A program made the position numbers and the translations under genes. From Alphaproteobacteria bacterium (GTDB lineage Bacteria > Pseudomonadota > Alphaproteobacteria > Rhodobacterales > Rhodobacteraceae): 8,062 bases of DNA. The stretch is from assembly GCA_003695135.1 (NCBI GenBank), contig RFIR01000284.1, positions 1 through 8,062 on the forward strand. The letters are read 5' to 3'. This document shows positions 1-5,852 of this stretch, one piece after another. The notes beneath the pieces were generated by a model. That model was not told where the DNA came from. It did no database searches and saw only the letters and a list, made by a program, of their open reading frames with translations. Each line of letters opens with the position of its first letter. The first letter of the stretch is position 1.

Positions 1-399
1 GAACAGCGCCAGCGTGGCGATGGCCAGATAGATGCCCGACATGCGGATGGCCGGAATGGCGACCAGCGCGCCAAAGAGCCCGGTGATCAGCCCGGCCAGC
101 GGAAAGGCGATCAGGAACGGCACCCCCCGCTCCATCAGCGCGGCATCGGCATAGGCGCCGATGGCCAGGAAGGCGGCGTGGCCCAGGCTGACCTGCCCGG
201 AATGGCCGACCAGGATCATCAGCCCCATACCGGCCAGCGACCAGATCAGCGTGTTGGTCACCTCGGCCAGATAGTACTCGCCGACCAGAAAGGGCAGCAC
301 GATCATCAATAGGACCAGCACCGCCATCCGCGCCCGGTGCCAGTTGTCCTCGAACAGGTCGATGTCGAAATCGTAGCTGGTCTTGAAGATGAACCGCAT
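1..399 (-). CDS. livM: Branched-chain amino acid ABC transporter permease LivM (partial)
   Basis: This is the N-terminal 133 residues of a LivM-type inner-membrane permease; the rest lies beyond the left edge. LivM pairs with LivH to form the transmembrane channel of a HAAT-family importer for leucine, isoleucine, valine or related amino acids and amides. ATP-binding subunits LivG/LivF and a periplasmic binding protein complete the system in known cases. The start is ATG at 399-397, reading MRFIFKTSYDFDIDLF. A hydrophilic N-terminus of about 25 residues is followed by hydrophobic segments. The family signature GHSGQVSLGHAAFLAIGAYA is readable at about residues 65-84, followed by a second conserved patch, AIPAIRMSGIYLAIATLA. 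The gene begins 8 bases after the livH stop, so the two are almost certainly cotranscribed and probably translationally coupled. The actual substrate cannot be told from this fragment. Confidence 0.93.
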   Translation of the reverse strand, partial: MRFIFKTSYDFDIDLFEDNWHRARMAVLVLLMIVLPFLVGEYYLAEVTNTLIWSLAGMGLMILVGHSGQVSLGHAAFLAIGAYADAALMERGVPFLIAFPLAGLITGLFGALVAIPAIRMSGIYLAIATLALF

Positions 400-407
400 G
401 CGCCGCC

Positions 408-1283
408 TCAGACCTTCTTCTGCCGGATCTGGGCGAACAGCCCGGCCGGCCGGGTGACCAGCACCGCCAGCATCAGGATGTAGGGCGCCATCTGGCTGAT
501 GCCTCCGGGCATGTAGCGCCCGGCCACCGGTTCGACCATGCCGACGATCAGCCCGCCGATCAGCACGCCGGGCAGGCTGCCGAAGCCGCCGATCACCGCC
601 GCGGCGAAGGCCTTGATCCCCAGAAGGCCGATATTGGGATTGATCGCCCCCTTGGTGGCGAACAGAACGCCCGCGACGGTCGAGACCATCCCCGACAGGC
701 CCCAGACCGCCGAATTCACCGTCCGCACCGGGATGCCCATGTAATAGGCGGCAAGCTGGTTCTGCGAGGCGGCCTGAATGGCAAGACCCAGCCGCGTGAG
801 CGCGAAGAACGCCCACAGCCCGAGCGTCAGCGCGATGGTCACCAGGATGGTCACCGCATCCTCGGCGCCGATGACCAGCCCGCCCAGTTGCAGGCTCTCG
901 CCGGCAAAGGGCGTCTCCAGCACCAGCGGCGTGTAGCCCCAGATCGCGCCGGCCAGAAAGCGCAGGATGAACCCAAGCGCGATGGTCAGGATCACCAGTG
1001 CGAATTGCGGCTGCCCGAAGATGCCACGCACCACGAAGCGGTCGATGCCATAGCCCAGCCCGCCCATGATCAGCACCGCGATCAGCACCCCGGGCAGAAA
1101 GGGCAGGCCCCAGCGGTCGGAGTTGACCAGGCTCAGCGCGATGAAGGCGCCCAGCATCATCATGTCGCCCTGGGCGAAGTTCACGCCCTCCGACGCCTTG
1201 TAGATCAGCACGAATCCCAGCGCGATCAGCCCGTAGATGCAGCCATTCGCCACCCCGCCGATCAGAAGCTGGACCAGCTCCAT
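408..1283 (-). CDS. livH: Branched-chain amino acid ABC transporter permease LivH
   Basis: This is a complete 291-residue integral membrane permease, normal length for LivH, the other half of the HAAT-type importer channel. The start is ATG at 1283-1281 (MELVQLLIGGVANGCIYGLI), the usual LivH N-terminus. The open frame runs 81 codons further upstream, but that part is arginine/glycine-rich and unlike the family, so it is rejected. A purine-rich stretch (GGGAGGGAAAGG on the minus strand) precedes the start. Family features visible are YKASEGVNFAQGDMMMLGAF (residues 29-48), the cytoplasmic EAA-like loop TRLGLAIQAASQNQLAAYYM (163-182), followed by GIPV, and the C-terminal GIKAFAAAVIGGFGSLPG motif (222-239). 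About eight hydrophobic segments are apparent. It is the first gene of the leftward liv operon visible here and lies divergent to the SLC13 permease. No binding-protein gene is next to it in the window, so substrate assignment stays general. Confidence 0.95.
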   Translation of the reverse strand: MELVQLLIGGVANGCIYGLIALGFVLIYKASEGVNFAQGDMMMLGAFIALSLVNSDRWGLPFLPGVLIAVLIMGGLGYGIDRFVVRGIFGQPQFALVILTIALGFILRFLAGAIWGYTPLVLETPFAGESLQLGGLVIGAEDAVTILVTIALTLGLWAFFALTRLGLAIQAASQNQLAAYYMGIPVRTVNSAVWGLSGMVSTVAGVLFATKGAINPNIGLLGIKAFAAAVIGGFGSLPGVLIGGLIVGMVEPVAGRYMPGGISQMAPYILMLAVLVTRPAGLFAQIRQKKV

Positions 1284-1354
1284 GCGACCTTTCCCTCCCG
1301 TTTCACCGCAGCACGCCGCCCCCGGTTTCCGTTCGGGTGTTCTGGCCGGCCGCG

Positions 1355-1385
1355 CGATACTTCCCGCGGCACGCCGAAAGGTCAA
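1355..1385 (-). promoter_or_regulatory. Candidate sigma-70-type promoter for livHM
   Basis: The 218-bp region 1284-1501 separates divergent livH and the SLC13 permease and must hold promoters for both. On the minus strand TTGACC (1385-1380) resembles a -35 box. The best-spaced -10 candidate, 17 bases on, is AAGTAT (1362-1357), which is a weak match. This would give a leader of roughly 70 bases before livH. No convincing plus-strand promoter was found for the SLC13 gene. Position and box matches are seen; function is inferred. Confidence 0.25.
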
Positions 1386-1501
1386 GACGAACAGATTTTG
1401 CCCGGCGATTCCCCCGCCGTCGTCCGAGCCTGCGGCCCCGGGGCTTGCACCTTCGTCGCAAACCCGATTGTCTGGGCCGTCCCCGGCCGCCGGAGCCACG
1501 C

Positions 1502-3268
1502 ATGCCCGCCCCCTCCACCCTCGCACTCATGCTCGTCGGCCTCGTGGTGGCGCTCTTCGTCTGGGGACGGCTTCGCCATGACGTGGTGGCACTGATCGCG
1601 CTGGTGAGCGCGGGCGTGCTGGGCCTGGTACCGGGCGATGCGCTCTTCTCCGGCTTCGGGCATCCGGCGGTGCTGACGGTGGCGGCGGTGCTGATCCTCT
1701 CGGCGGGGCTGGAGCGGGCCGGCGTCATCAGCCTCGTGGCCGAGCGCATCCGCAGTTTCACCGGCTCGCCGGCGTTGCACATGTTCTCGCTCACCCTCAC
1801 CGTCACCGTCGCCTCGGCCTTCATGAACAATGTCGGCGCGCTGGCGCTCCTGATGCCGGTGGCGATCGGCACCGCGCGCAAGGCCGGGCGGGCGCCGGGG
1901 CTTCTCCTGATGCCGATGGCGTTCGGCTCGCTCCTGGGCGGGATGACGACGCTGATGGGCACGCCGCCCAACCTGATCATCTCCGGCTACCGCGAGACCG
2001 CGCTGGGCGGTCCGTTCGCGGTGTTCGACTTCGCGCTGGTGGGCGTGCCGGTGGCACTGACCGGGCTCGCCTTCATCCTGCTGGCCGCCTGGCGGCTGAT
2101 CCCGCGCCGCGCGCGCGAGGGCGGCAAGGCCGCCCGGCCCTTCACCATCGGCAACTACACGGTCGAACTGATCGTGGCCGAGGACAGCCCGCTGGCCGGC
2201 GGCATCGTGCGCGACCTGACCGCGGAATCGGGGCTGGTCGTGACCGAGATCGCCCGTGGCGGCGCCCTGCTTCCCGCCTTCAACTTCCGCCGCCTGCAGG
2301 CGGGCGACATCCTGCTGGTGCGCGGCGAGATCCCGGCCATCGAGGAGCTGGCCGAGCGGCTGCGGCTCGAGGTCGTCCAGCCCGATGACGCGCTCGACCC
2401 CAACACCCTCGATCAGGCCGAGGGCGAAAGCGTCGAGGTGCTGGTCGCACCCGATTCCGGCCTGATCGGCCGCCGCGTCGCCGATTTCGCGCTGTGGTCG
2501 GGCGATCGCGCCCTGGTGGTAGGCCTCTCGCGCGCCAATGTCGATCAGACCGACCGTCTGGCCGACATGCGCTTTCAGGCCGGCGACGTCCTGCTGCTTC
2601 ATGGCGAGAGCGACGCGCTGCCGGAATTGCAGCGCCGCTTTTCGCTGCTGCCGCTGGCCAATCGCGATCTCTCGCTCGGGCGCAAGCGGCGGATCGTGCC
2701 GGCCGTCACCATCTTCGGGCTGGCCATCGCGCTCAGCGTTCTGGGTGTTCTGCCGACCACGCTGGCCTTCATCGCCGCGGTGGTCGGCTTCGTGCTGTTT
2801 CGCATCCTGCCGGTCGAGGAACTCTATCGCGCCATCGACTGGCCGGTGATCGTGCTTCTGGGCGCGATGTTCCCGCTCGGCACCGCGCTGGAACATACCG
2901 GGGCGAGCCGCCTGATCGCGGCGCAGCTGCTCGAACTCGGCGCCATGCCCGGCTGGGTGCTGCTGACGGCGGTGCTCGTCATCACCATGCTGGTCTCGGA
3001 CGTGATGAACAACGCGGCCACCGCACTCCTGATGGCGCCGATCGCGATCTCCATCGCCGAGGCGACGGGGGCCGCGGCCGACATGTATCTGATGGCCGTG
3101 GCCATCGGCGCCTCCTGCGCCTTCCTCACCCCGATCGGGCATCAGGCCAACACGCTGGTGATGGGGCCGGGCGGCTACCGCTTCACCGATTACTGGCGGC
3201 TGGGCCTGCCGCTGGAGGTGGCGATCACCGCCATCGCCATTCCCTGCCTGATGCTGTTCTGGGGCTGA
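1502..3268 (+). CDS. SLC13/DASS-family permease with two RCK_C domains
   Basis: This is a 588-residue inner-membrane transporter of the ion-transporter superfamily with two homologous membrane halves. Half one (about residues 5-200) carries SAFMNNVGALALLMP (105-119) and MGTPPNLI (152-159). Half two (about 398-588) carries the matching VSDVMNNAATALLMAP (498-513) and TPIGHQANTLVMGPGGYRF (543-561). These correspond to the hairpin-tip substrate/sodium-binding motifs of the DASS fold. Between them lie two soluble RCK_C (TrkA_C) regulatory domains, about 215-295 and 305-385, each ending in a GDILLVRG / GDVLLLHG strand. This layout matches the E. coli YfbS and algal SAC1/SLT-like group, some of which move sulfate; others in SLC13 move dicarboxylates with sodium. 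The substrate here is unknown. The ATG at 1502 is chosen because it immediately precedes the first membrane helix and has GGAG about 7 bases upstream; the frame is open 55 codons earlier but arginine-rich and unconvincing. It is monocistronic in this window. Confidence 0.92.
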   Translation: MPAPSTLALMLVGLVVALFVWGRLRHDVVALIALVSAGVLGLVPGDALFSGFGHPAVLTVAAVLILSAGLERAGVISLVAERIRSFTGSPALHMFSLTLTVTVASAFMNNVGALALLMPVAIGTARKAGRAPGLLLMPMAFGSLLGGMTTLMGTPPNLIISGYRETALGGPFAVFDFALVGVPVALTGLAFILLAAWRLIPRRAREGGKAARPFTIGNYTVELIVAEDSPLAGGIVRDLTAESGLVVTEIARGGALLPAFNFRRLQAGDILLVRGEIPAIEELAERLRLEVVQPDDALDPNTLDQAEGESVEVLVAPDSGLIGRRVADFALWSGDRALVVGLSRANVDQTDRLADMRFQAGDVLLLHGESDALPELQRRFSLLPLANRDLSLGRKRRIVPAVTIFGLAIALSVLGVLPTTLAFIAAVVGFVLFRILPVEELYRAIDWPVIVLLGAMFPLGTALEHTGASRLIAAQLLELGAMPGWVLLTAVLVITMLVSDVMNNAATALLMAPIAISIAEATGAAADMYLMAVAIGASCAFLTPIGHQANTLVMGPGGYRFTDYWRLGLPLEVAITAIAIPCLMLFWG

Positions 3269-3427
3269 GGCCGGCGCCGCCCCGTCGGACAAGAGCCGCC
3301 GGGCGGATCCGGTTCGGGTCGAACGCATCGCGGGATGTGAGATTGTGAACGCGATCCGCCGGCCCGGCCGATGGATTGGTAAGCCGGTGAGGATCCCGCC
3401 TCCCATACGTGGGCGCTCCCGCCCTTC

Positions 3428-3482
3428 GCGGCCCTTCCGGGCCGCTGCGGCCCGGGCCCGGCCCGCGGCTGCGCCGCGGGTC
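3428..3482. repeat. Two adjacent GC-rich hairpins
   Basis: The first hairpin has a 7-bp perfect stem, GCGGCCC (3428-3434) with GGGCCGC (3439-3445), and a TTCC loop. The second has an 8-bp perfect stem, CCCGCGGC (3462-3469) with GCCGCGGG (3473-3480), and a TGC loop, extendable by a G-T and a G-C pair. They begin 160 bases after the SLC13 stop. No T-run follows on either strand, so these are not classic intrinsic terminators, although they could slow transcription or stabilise a 3' end. Confidence 0.6.
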
Positions 3483-3560
3483 CGGGGGAAGGTGTCGGTA
3501 AAGGTGCCCGGTTTTCAGGCTGCTGTTCTGGTGGAAGGGTCGGGGATTCTGCCGGGAAGG

Positions 3561-3590
3561 GCCTGAGGAAGCACTGCGGCTTCCTCAGGC
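3561..3590. terminator. Perfect 12-bp stem-loop, terminator-like but no T-tract
   Basis: GCCTGAGGAAGC (3561-3572) pairs fully with GCTTCCTCAGGC (3579-3590) around a 6-base loop ACTGCG. This is the strongest simple hairpin in the window. It lies 292 bases past the SLC13 stop in a convergent gap, where a bidirectional terminator would be expected. However, the bases following it on both strands are GC-rich with no T-run. It may be a factor-independent terminator of the U-less kind, an RNA 3'-end stabiliser, or an unrelated palindromic repeat. The stem is seen; the role is inferred. Confidence 0.45.
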
Positions 3591-3752
3591 GCGCGGTTCG
3601 GATGACGTGGGCGGCAGTGCTGTGCTTTTCCGGTTTTCAAGTATCCAGGCCCGCCGCTTCGGACTGCGCCGCGGCGGCGGCCTGTGACCCGGCGGTTCGG
3701 GCGTGGTTCTCCATCGCCTCGGTCCGTACCGTTGTCCTGGCAGGGTTGAGAG

Positions 3753-3846
3753 CTGCCCCGCAGGGTGCGCATTCGTGGCGCACCCTCGGAACGCGCCGGG
3801 GGTGCACGCAACGGTGCGCAATGAGTGCGCACTCTACATTGCGCCA
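3753..3846 (+). repeat. Copy 1 of a ~95-bp intergenic direct repeat with GTGCGCA dyads
   Basis: This runs from CTGCCCC to GCGCCA and matches copy 2 (4325-4420) at 64 of the first 80 positions without a gap (hand count). It contains two dyads. GGGTGCGC (3763-3770) pairs with GCGCACCC (3778-3785) around a 7-base spacer, and GTGCGCA (3814-3820) pairs with TGCGCAC (3826-3832) around a 5-base spacer. The two dyads are themselves roughly inverted with respect to each other, so the unit is quasi-palindromic. GTGCGCA-type dyads of this kind are a familiar intergenic repeat style in GC-rich proteobacteria; membership of a known family is not verified. Confidence 0.75.
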
Positions 3847-3865
3847 GCCCCCATCGGCGCGTTTG

Positions 3866-3886
3866 GGCGCCGCACAACGCGGCGCC
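3866..3886. repeat. Perfect 8-bp hairpin GGCGCCGC/GCGGCGCC
   Basis: GGCGCCGC (3866-3873) and GCGGCGCC (3879-3886) form a perfect stem with a 5-base ACAAC loop. It sits at the outer edge of the left arm of the long AT-rich inverted repeat and overlaps it by about 11 bases. No T-run follows. Confidence 0.5.
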
Positions 3887-4106
3887 GGCAACGTTTGCGC
3901 TGATTTTCACTCTTGATTGGAAAATATTGATTGGGGAATTATTTTATAGAGGGTCCTGCGAAACTCCGGCGCGACGGGGCATCCCAGGCGAGACGCGTTT
4001 TCTGCCAATGTGTACCGCGCGCGTGTGAAGTAATTAGAAAATATTTCACCAATCAATATTTACCAAATAGGTGAAAATCAGGAACAAACTTCACCGGCAC
4101 CGCGTT
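3876..4106. repeat. Long imperfect inverted repeat forming an AT-rich island
   Basis: The left arm (3876-3948) is the reverse complement of the right arm (4035-4106), matching at about 57 of ~72 positions in a hand alignment with two small length differences. The best blocks are 17 of 18 at 3917-3934 against 4049-4066 (core CCAATCAATATTT), a perfect 11-bp block CTGATTTTCAC (3900-3910) against GTGAAAATCAG (4071-4081), a CAAAC block, and 13 of 17 at the outer ends (3876-3892 against 4090-4106). An 86-base GC-richer centre (3949-4034) separates the arms. The arms are about 22-26% GC, very unlike the surrounding DNA. TTGATTGG is also directly repeated within the left arm (3913-3920 and 3927-3934). 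The layout resembles a MITE-like or relic element with long terminal inverted repeats, but no transposase and no clear target duplication are seen. Confidence 0.8.
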
Positions 4107-4164
4107 TTCGCCTCCGCCCGGGCGCAGCTCCCGGGTCTGGCCGCTGGAGTTTCGCAGGGCTCTC
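3949..4164. repeat. Dispersed inverted pair of GGAGTTTCGCAGG
   Basis: CCTGCGAAACTCC (3955-3967), in the centre of the AT-rich inverted repeat, is exactly the reverse complement of GGAGTTTCGCAGG (4146-4158), outside the right arm. Flanking matches extend it to about 3948-3967 against 4146-4165 with two mismatches. The offset does not fit the main palindrome axis, so this is a second, overlapping inverted relationship. Confidence 0.65.
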
Positions 4165-4176
4165 TTATGATTTTTT

Positions 4177-4188
4177 TACGCATGCGTA
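4177..4188. repeat. 12-bp perfect palindrome after a T7 run
   Basis: TACGCATGCGTA reads identically on both strands and directly follows a run of seven T (4171-4177, sharing one base). It could be a protein-binding dyad. No adjacent promoter or gene start supports an operator role. Confidence 0.35.
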
Positions 4189-4324
4189 GTCATGATCCCT
4201 GCACGACCTCATGCATTCCGGGCATCCTCCAGCATCTTGTTTCGCAGCGGTTTCTTCCAAATATTTCATGCGCGCGTGAACCCCAGTGACGCCCTGCGCA
4301 TCGTGGTGTCTGCGGGTTTGTCTT

Positions 4325-4420
4325 CTGCCCCATAGGGTGCGCAGTCATGGCGCACCTCCGGTACGTGCCGGTGGTGCGTGGAGCGGTGTGCAATGAATAC
4401 GCACCCTGGATGAAGCGCCA
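4325..4420 (+). repeat. Copy 2 of the ~95-bp intergenic direct repeat
   Basis: Same orientation as copy 1 at 3753-3846, about 80% identical over the first 80 bases. The first dyad is intact: GGTGCGC (4336-4342) with GCGCACC (4350-4356) and a 7-base spacer. The second, GGTGTGCA (4385-4392) with TACGCACC (4398-4405), has drifted at two stem positions. Together the two copies bracket the AT-rich inverted repeat. Confidence 0.75.
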
Positions 4421-4571
4421 TTCCCGACCCACTCTCCCGGGCACAGGGCTCGGGCCGGCCGGGCAAGAGGGTTCGATCGGCCCACCCGCCCGTGGCGCGT
4501 GAGCCGATACGGGCTGCGAGCACCTGCCCCTGCACCAATTCGGGGTGAAGCGGACAGGAACGCGCCCCATG

Positions 4572-5852
4572 CTATCCGTCTTCAAGACTTTCCAGCAACG
4601 CCCGCGCCTTGGCATGGCCGGGCTCGTGTTCGAGCGCCGTGCGCAGCGCCGCCCGCGCCTTCTCGCCGCGATCCAGCGCCATCAGGATCCGCGCCCGATG
4701 ATAGTGGCTGGCCGCCCGGTTCGGCCGCAGCGCGATCGCCGCCTCGATCCGGTCGAGCGCCTCTTCGGGCCGACCGGCCGCAGCGAGCGTGTTGGCAAGC
4801 TGGGTCAGCGCCATCAGATCGCGCGGTGCCACGGCACAGGCGGCCTCAAGCGCCGCGATCGCGGCATCCCGGTCGCCCGCCTTCAGATGCGCCGAGGCAA
4901 GACGGACCAGAAACACCGGATCCTCGGGATAGGCGGCGTGTGCAGCCTCGGCGAGACGTCGCGCCGCTTCAAGATCGCGCCGGGCCAGCTTGATCGAGGT
5001 GGCGAAACTGTAATAGCTCCGCCGCGTGCAGCCGGCGGCCGTCAGACGGTCCACGACGCGCTCCAGCGCCTCGCTCTGCCCGGTCTGCTGCAACAGCCGC
5101 GCATAGCCCAGAAGCCCGGTCTCCTCCGACGCCGCGTCCAGCACCCGGCCCATTTCGGCGATGGCCGCGGCTGCGCGCGGATGCCCGGCATCGTAGTTGA
5201 AGTTGGACGGGTAGGTATTGTCGCCCTTTTCCACCGCGATCATGTTGTGAAAGCGGTGCATGGCGCGCACCGTGCTCGCTACCGGATCGGGGCCGCCGCC
5301 ATGGAAGGCGTCGATCTCCATGTGATCGACGCGCACGAAGAGATCGGCGAAATAGCCCACGCTGTTGGGCTGGGTCAGTTCCAGCGAGCCGCCAAATCGG
5401 GGGTGAAAGGCGGTCTGGGTGTCCTCGACGACATAGATGCCCGGGCTGGCGAGCCCGGGGAACATCAGTTCGAAGGTCTCGATGACGTGCTCGTTGCGGT
5501 GGCTGCCATCATCGACGATGATGTCGAAGGGGCCGAATTCGGCCTCCAGCCCGTGCATGAACTCCGGATCGACCTGGCTGCCCTGCCGGATCGCCACCCG
5601 CGGCCCCAGATCGAGCTGCTTTTCCTGGATGTCGATGCCGAGGATGCGGCCTTCGGGAAAGAAGTCGCGCCACATAGCCAGCGATTCGCCGCCCCGGTCG
5701 CTGTCGGCATAGCCGCCCACCCCGATCTCCAGCATGCGCACCGGGCGCTCGCGCCAGTCGCGGAACAGCTGCCAGTAATTGGGCGTGTAGTCGTGAAAGC
5801 CGAACTTGTCGGTGCCGTGGCGGATCGCCAGCTCGGTCAGCGGATCGATCAT
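4572..5852 (-). CDS. MycE-like SAM-dependent methyltransferase with C-terminal TPR domain
   Basis: This is a 426-residue, probably cytoplasmic protein. Residues 1-215 are a class I methyltransferase: HGTDKFGFHDYTPNYWQLF (12-30) resembles the entry motif of MycE/OleY-type sugar O-methyltransferases, LEIGVGG (41-47) is SAM motif I and LGIDIQ (71-76) motif II. DDGSH (114-118) and VVED (141-144) match the metal-binding and catalytic positions known in MycE (Asp, His, Glu-Asp). The spacing from D115 to H118 and to E143-D144 agrees with MycE as remembered. All key residues are present. Residues about 280-426 form around four TPR units (for example DPVFLVRLASAHLKAGDRDA, 311-330), a protein-interaction scaffold. 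Known MycE carries its extra domain before the methyltransferase; here the TPR follows it. A sugar or glycan hydroxyl is a plausible acceptor but unproven. The start is ATG at 5852 with an AGGAGG ribosome-binding site (5858-5863 on the opposite strand), 6 bases of spacing. No surface-polysaccharide cluster is visible nearby. Confidence 0.85.
   Translation of the reverse strand: MIDPLTELAIRHGTDKFGFHDYTPNYWQLFRDWRERPVRMLEIGVGGYADSDRGGESLAMWRDFFPEGRILGIDIQEKQLDLGPRVAIRQGSQVDPEFMHGLEAEFGPFDIIVDDGSHRNEHVIETFELMFPGLASPGIYVVEDTQTAFHPRFGGSLELTQPNSVGYFADLFVRVDHMEIDAFHGGGPDPVASTVRAMHRFHNMIAVEKGDNTYPSNFNYDAGHPRAAAAIAEMGRVLDAASEETGLLGYARLLQQTGQSEALERVVDRLTAAGCTRRSYYSFATSIKLARRDLEAARRLAEAAHAAYPEDPVFLVRLASAHLKAGDRDAAIAALEAACAVAPRDLMALTQLANTLAAAGRPEEALDRIEAAIALRPNRAASHYHRARILMALDRGEKARAALRTALEHEPGHAKARALLESLEDG

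Larger units (their letters stand above)
3269..4571. other. 1.3-kb repeat-rich convergent intergenic region
   Basis: This lies between the stop of the SLC13 gene (plus) and the stop of the methyltransferase gene (minus). All six frames hold short open frames, but none shows a recognisable domain, sensible composition or a good ribosome-binding site; they mostly overlap repeats and read as arginine/alanine/proline-rich or cysteine-rich protein. From left to right the region holds GC-rich hairpins (3428-3482), a 12-bp perfect stem-loop (3561-3590), a ~95-bp repeat copy (3753-3846), a hairpin (3866-3886), an AT-rich long inverted repeat (about 3876-4106), a scattered inverted match (3955/4146), a 12-bp palindrome (4177-4188) and a second ~95-bp repeat copy (4325-4420). 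Base composition swings from GC-rich to about 22-26% GC in the AT island. No tRNA, rRNA or CRISPR array was seen. Confidence 0.85.

Noticed and set aside
408..1526. Longer 372-residue LivH
   Set aside because: The 81 extra N-terminal residues are Arg/Gly/Ala-rich, overlap the divergent gene and its promoter region, and are absent from the family.
1382..3406. 674-codon minus-strand open frame opposite the SLC13 gene
   Set aside because: It is rich in His/Gln/Arg/Asp in the pattern expected from the antisense of a GC-rich gene and has no recognisable domain, while the plus-strand frame encodes a clear membrane transporter.
4171..4177. T7 run as an intrinsic terminator
   Set aside because: The bases before it form only a weak 4-bp stem on the plus strand.
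4071..4289. 72-codon plus-strand frame starting GTG AAA ATC, mirrored by a minus-strand frame starting GTG AAA ATC at 3910
   Set aside because: The shared MKI start is a consequence of the inverted repeat. Neither frame has a good ribosome-binding site or a protein-like composition, and they diverge at once.
3753..4420. CRISPR array from the repeated GTGCGCA units
   Set aside because: There are only two ~95-bp copies about 480 bases apart, no regular short spacers and no cas genes.
4468..4485. TTCGATC resembling a tRNA T-loop
   Set aside because: The flanks do not pair as a T-stem, and no acceptor or anticodon arm is found around it.
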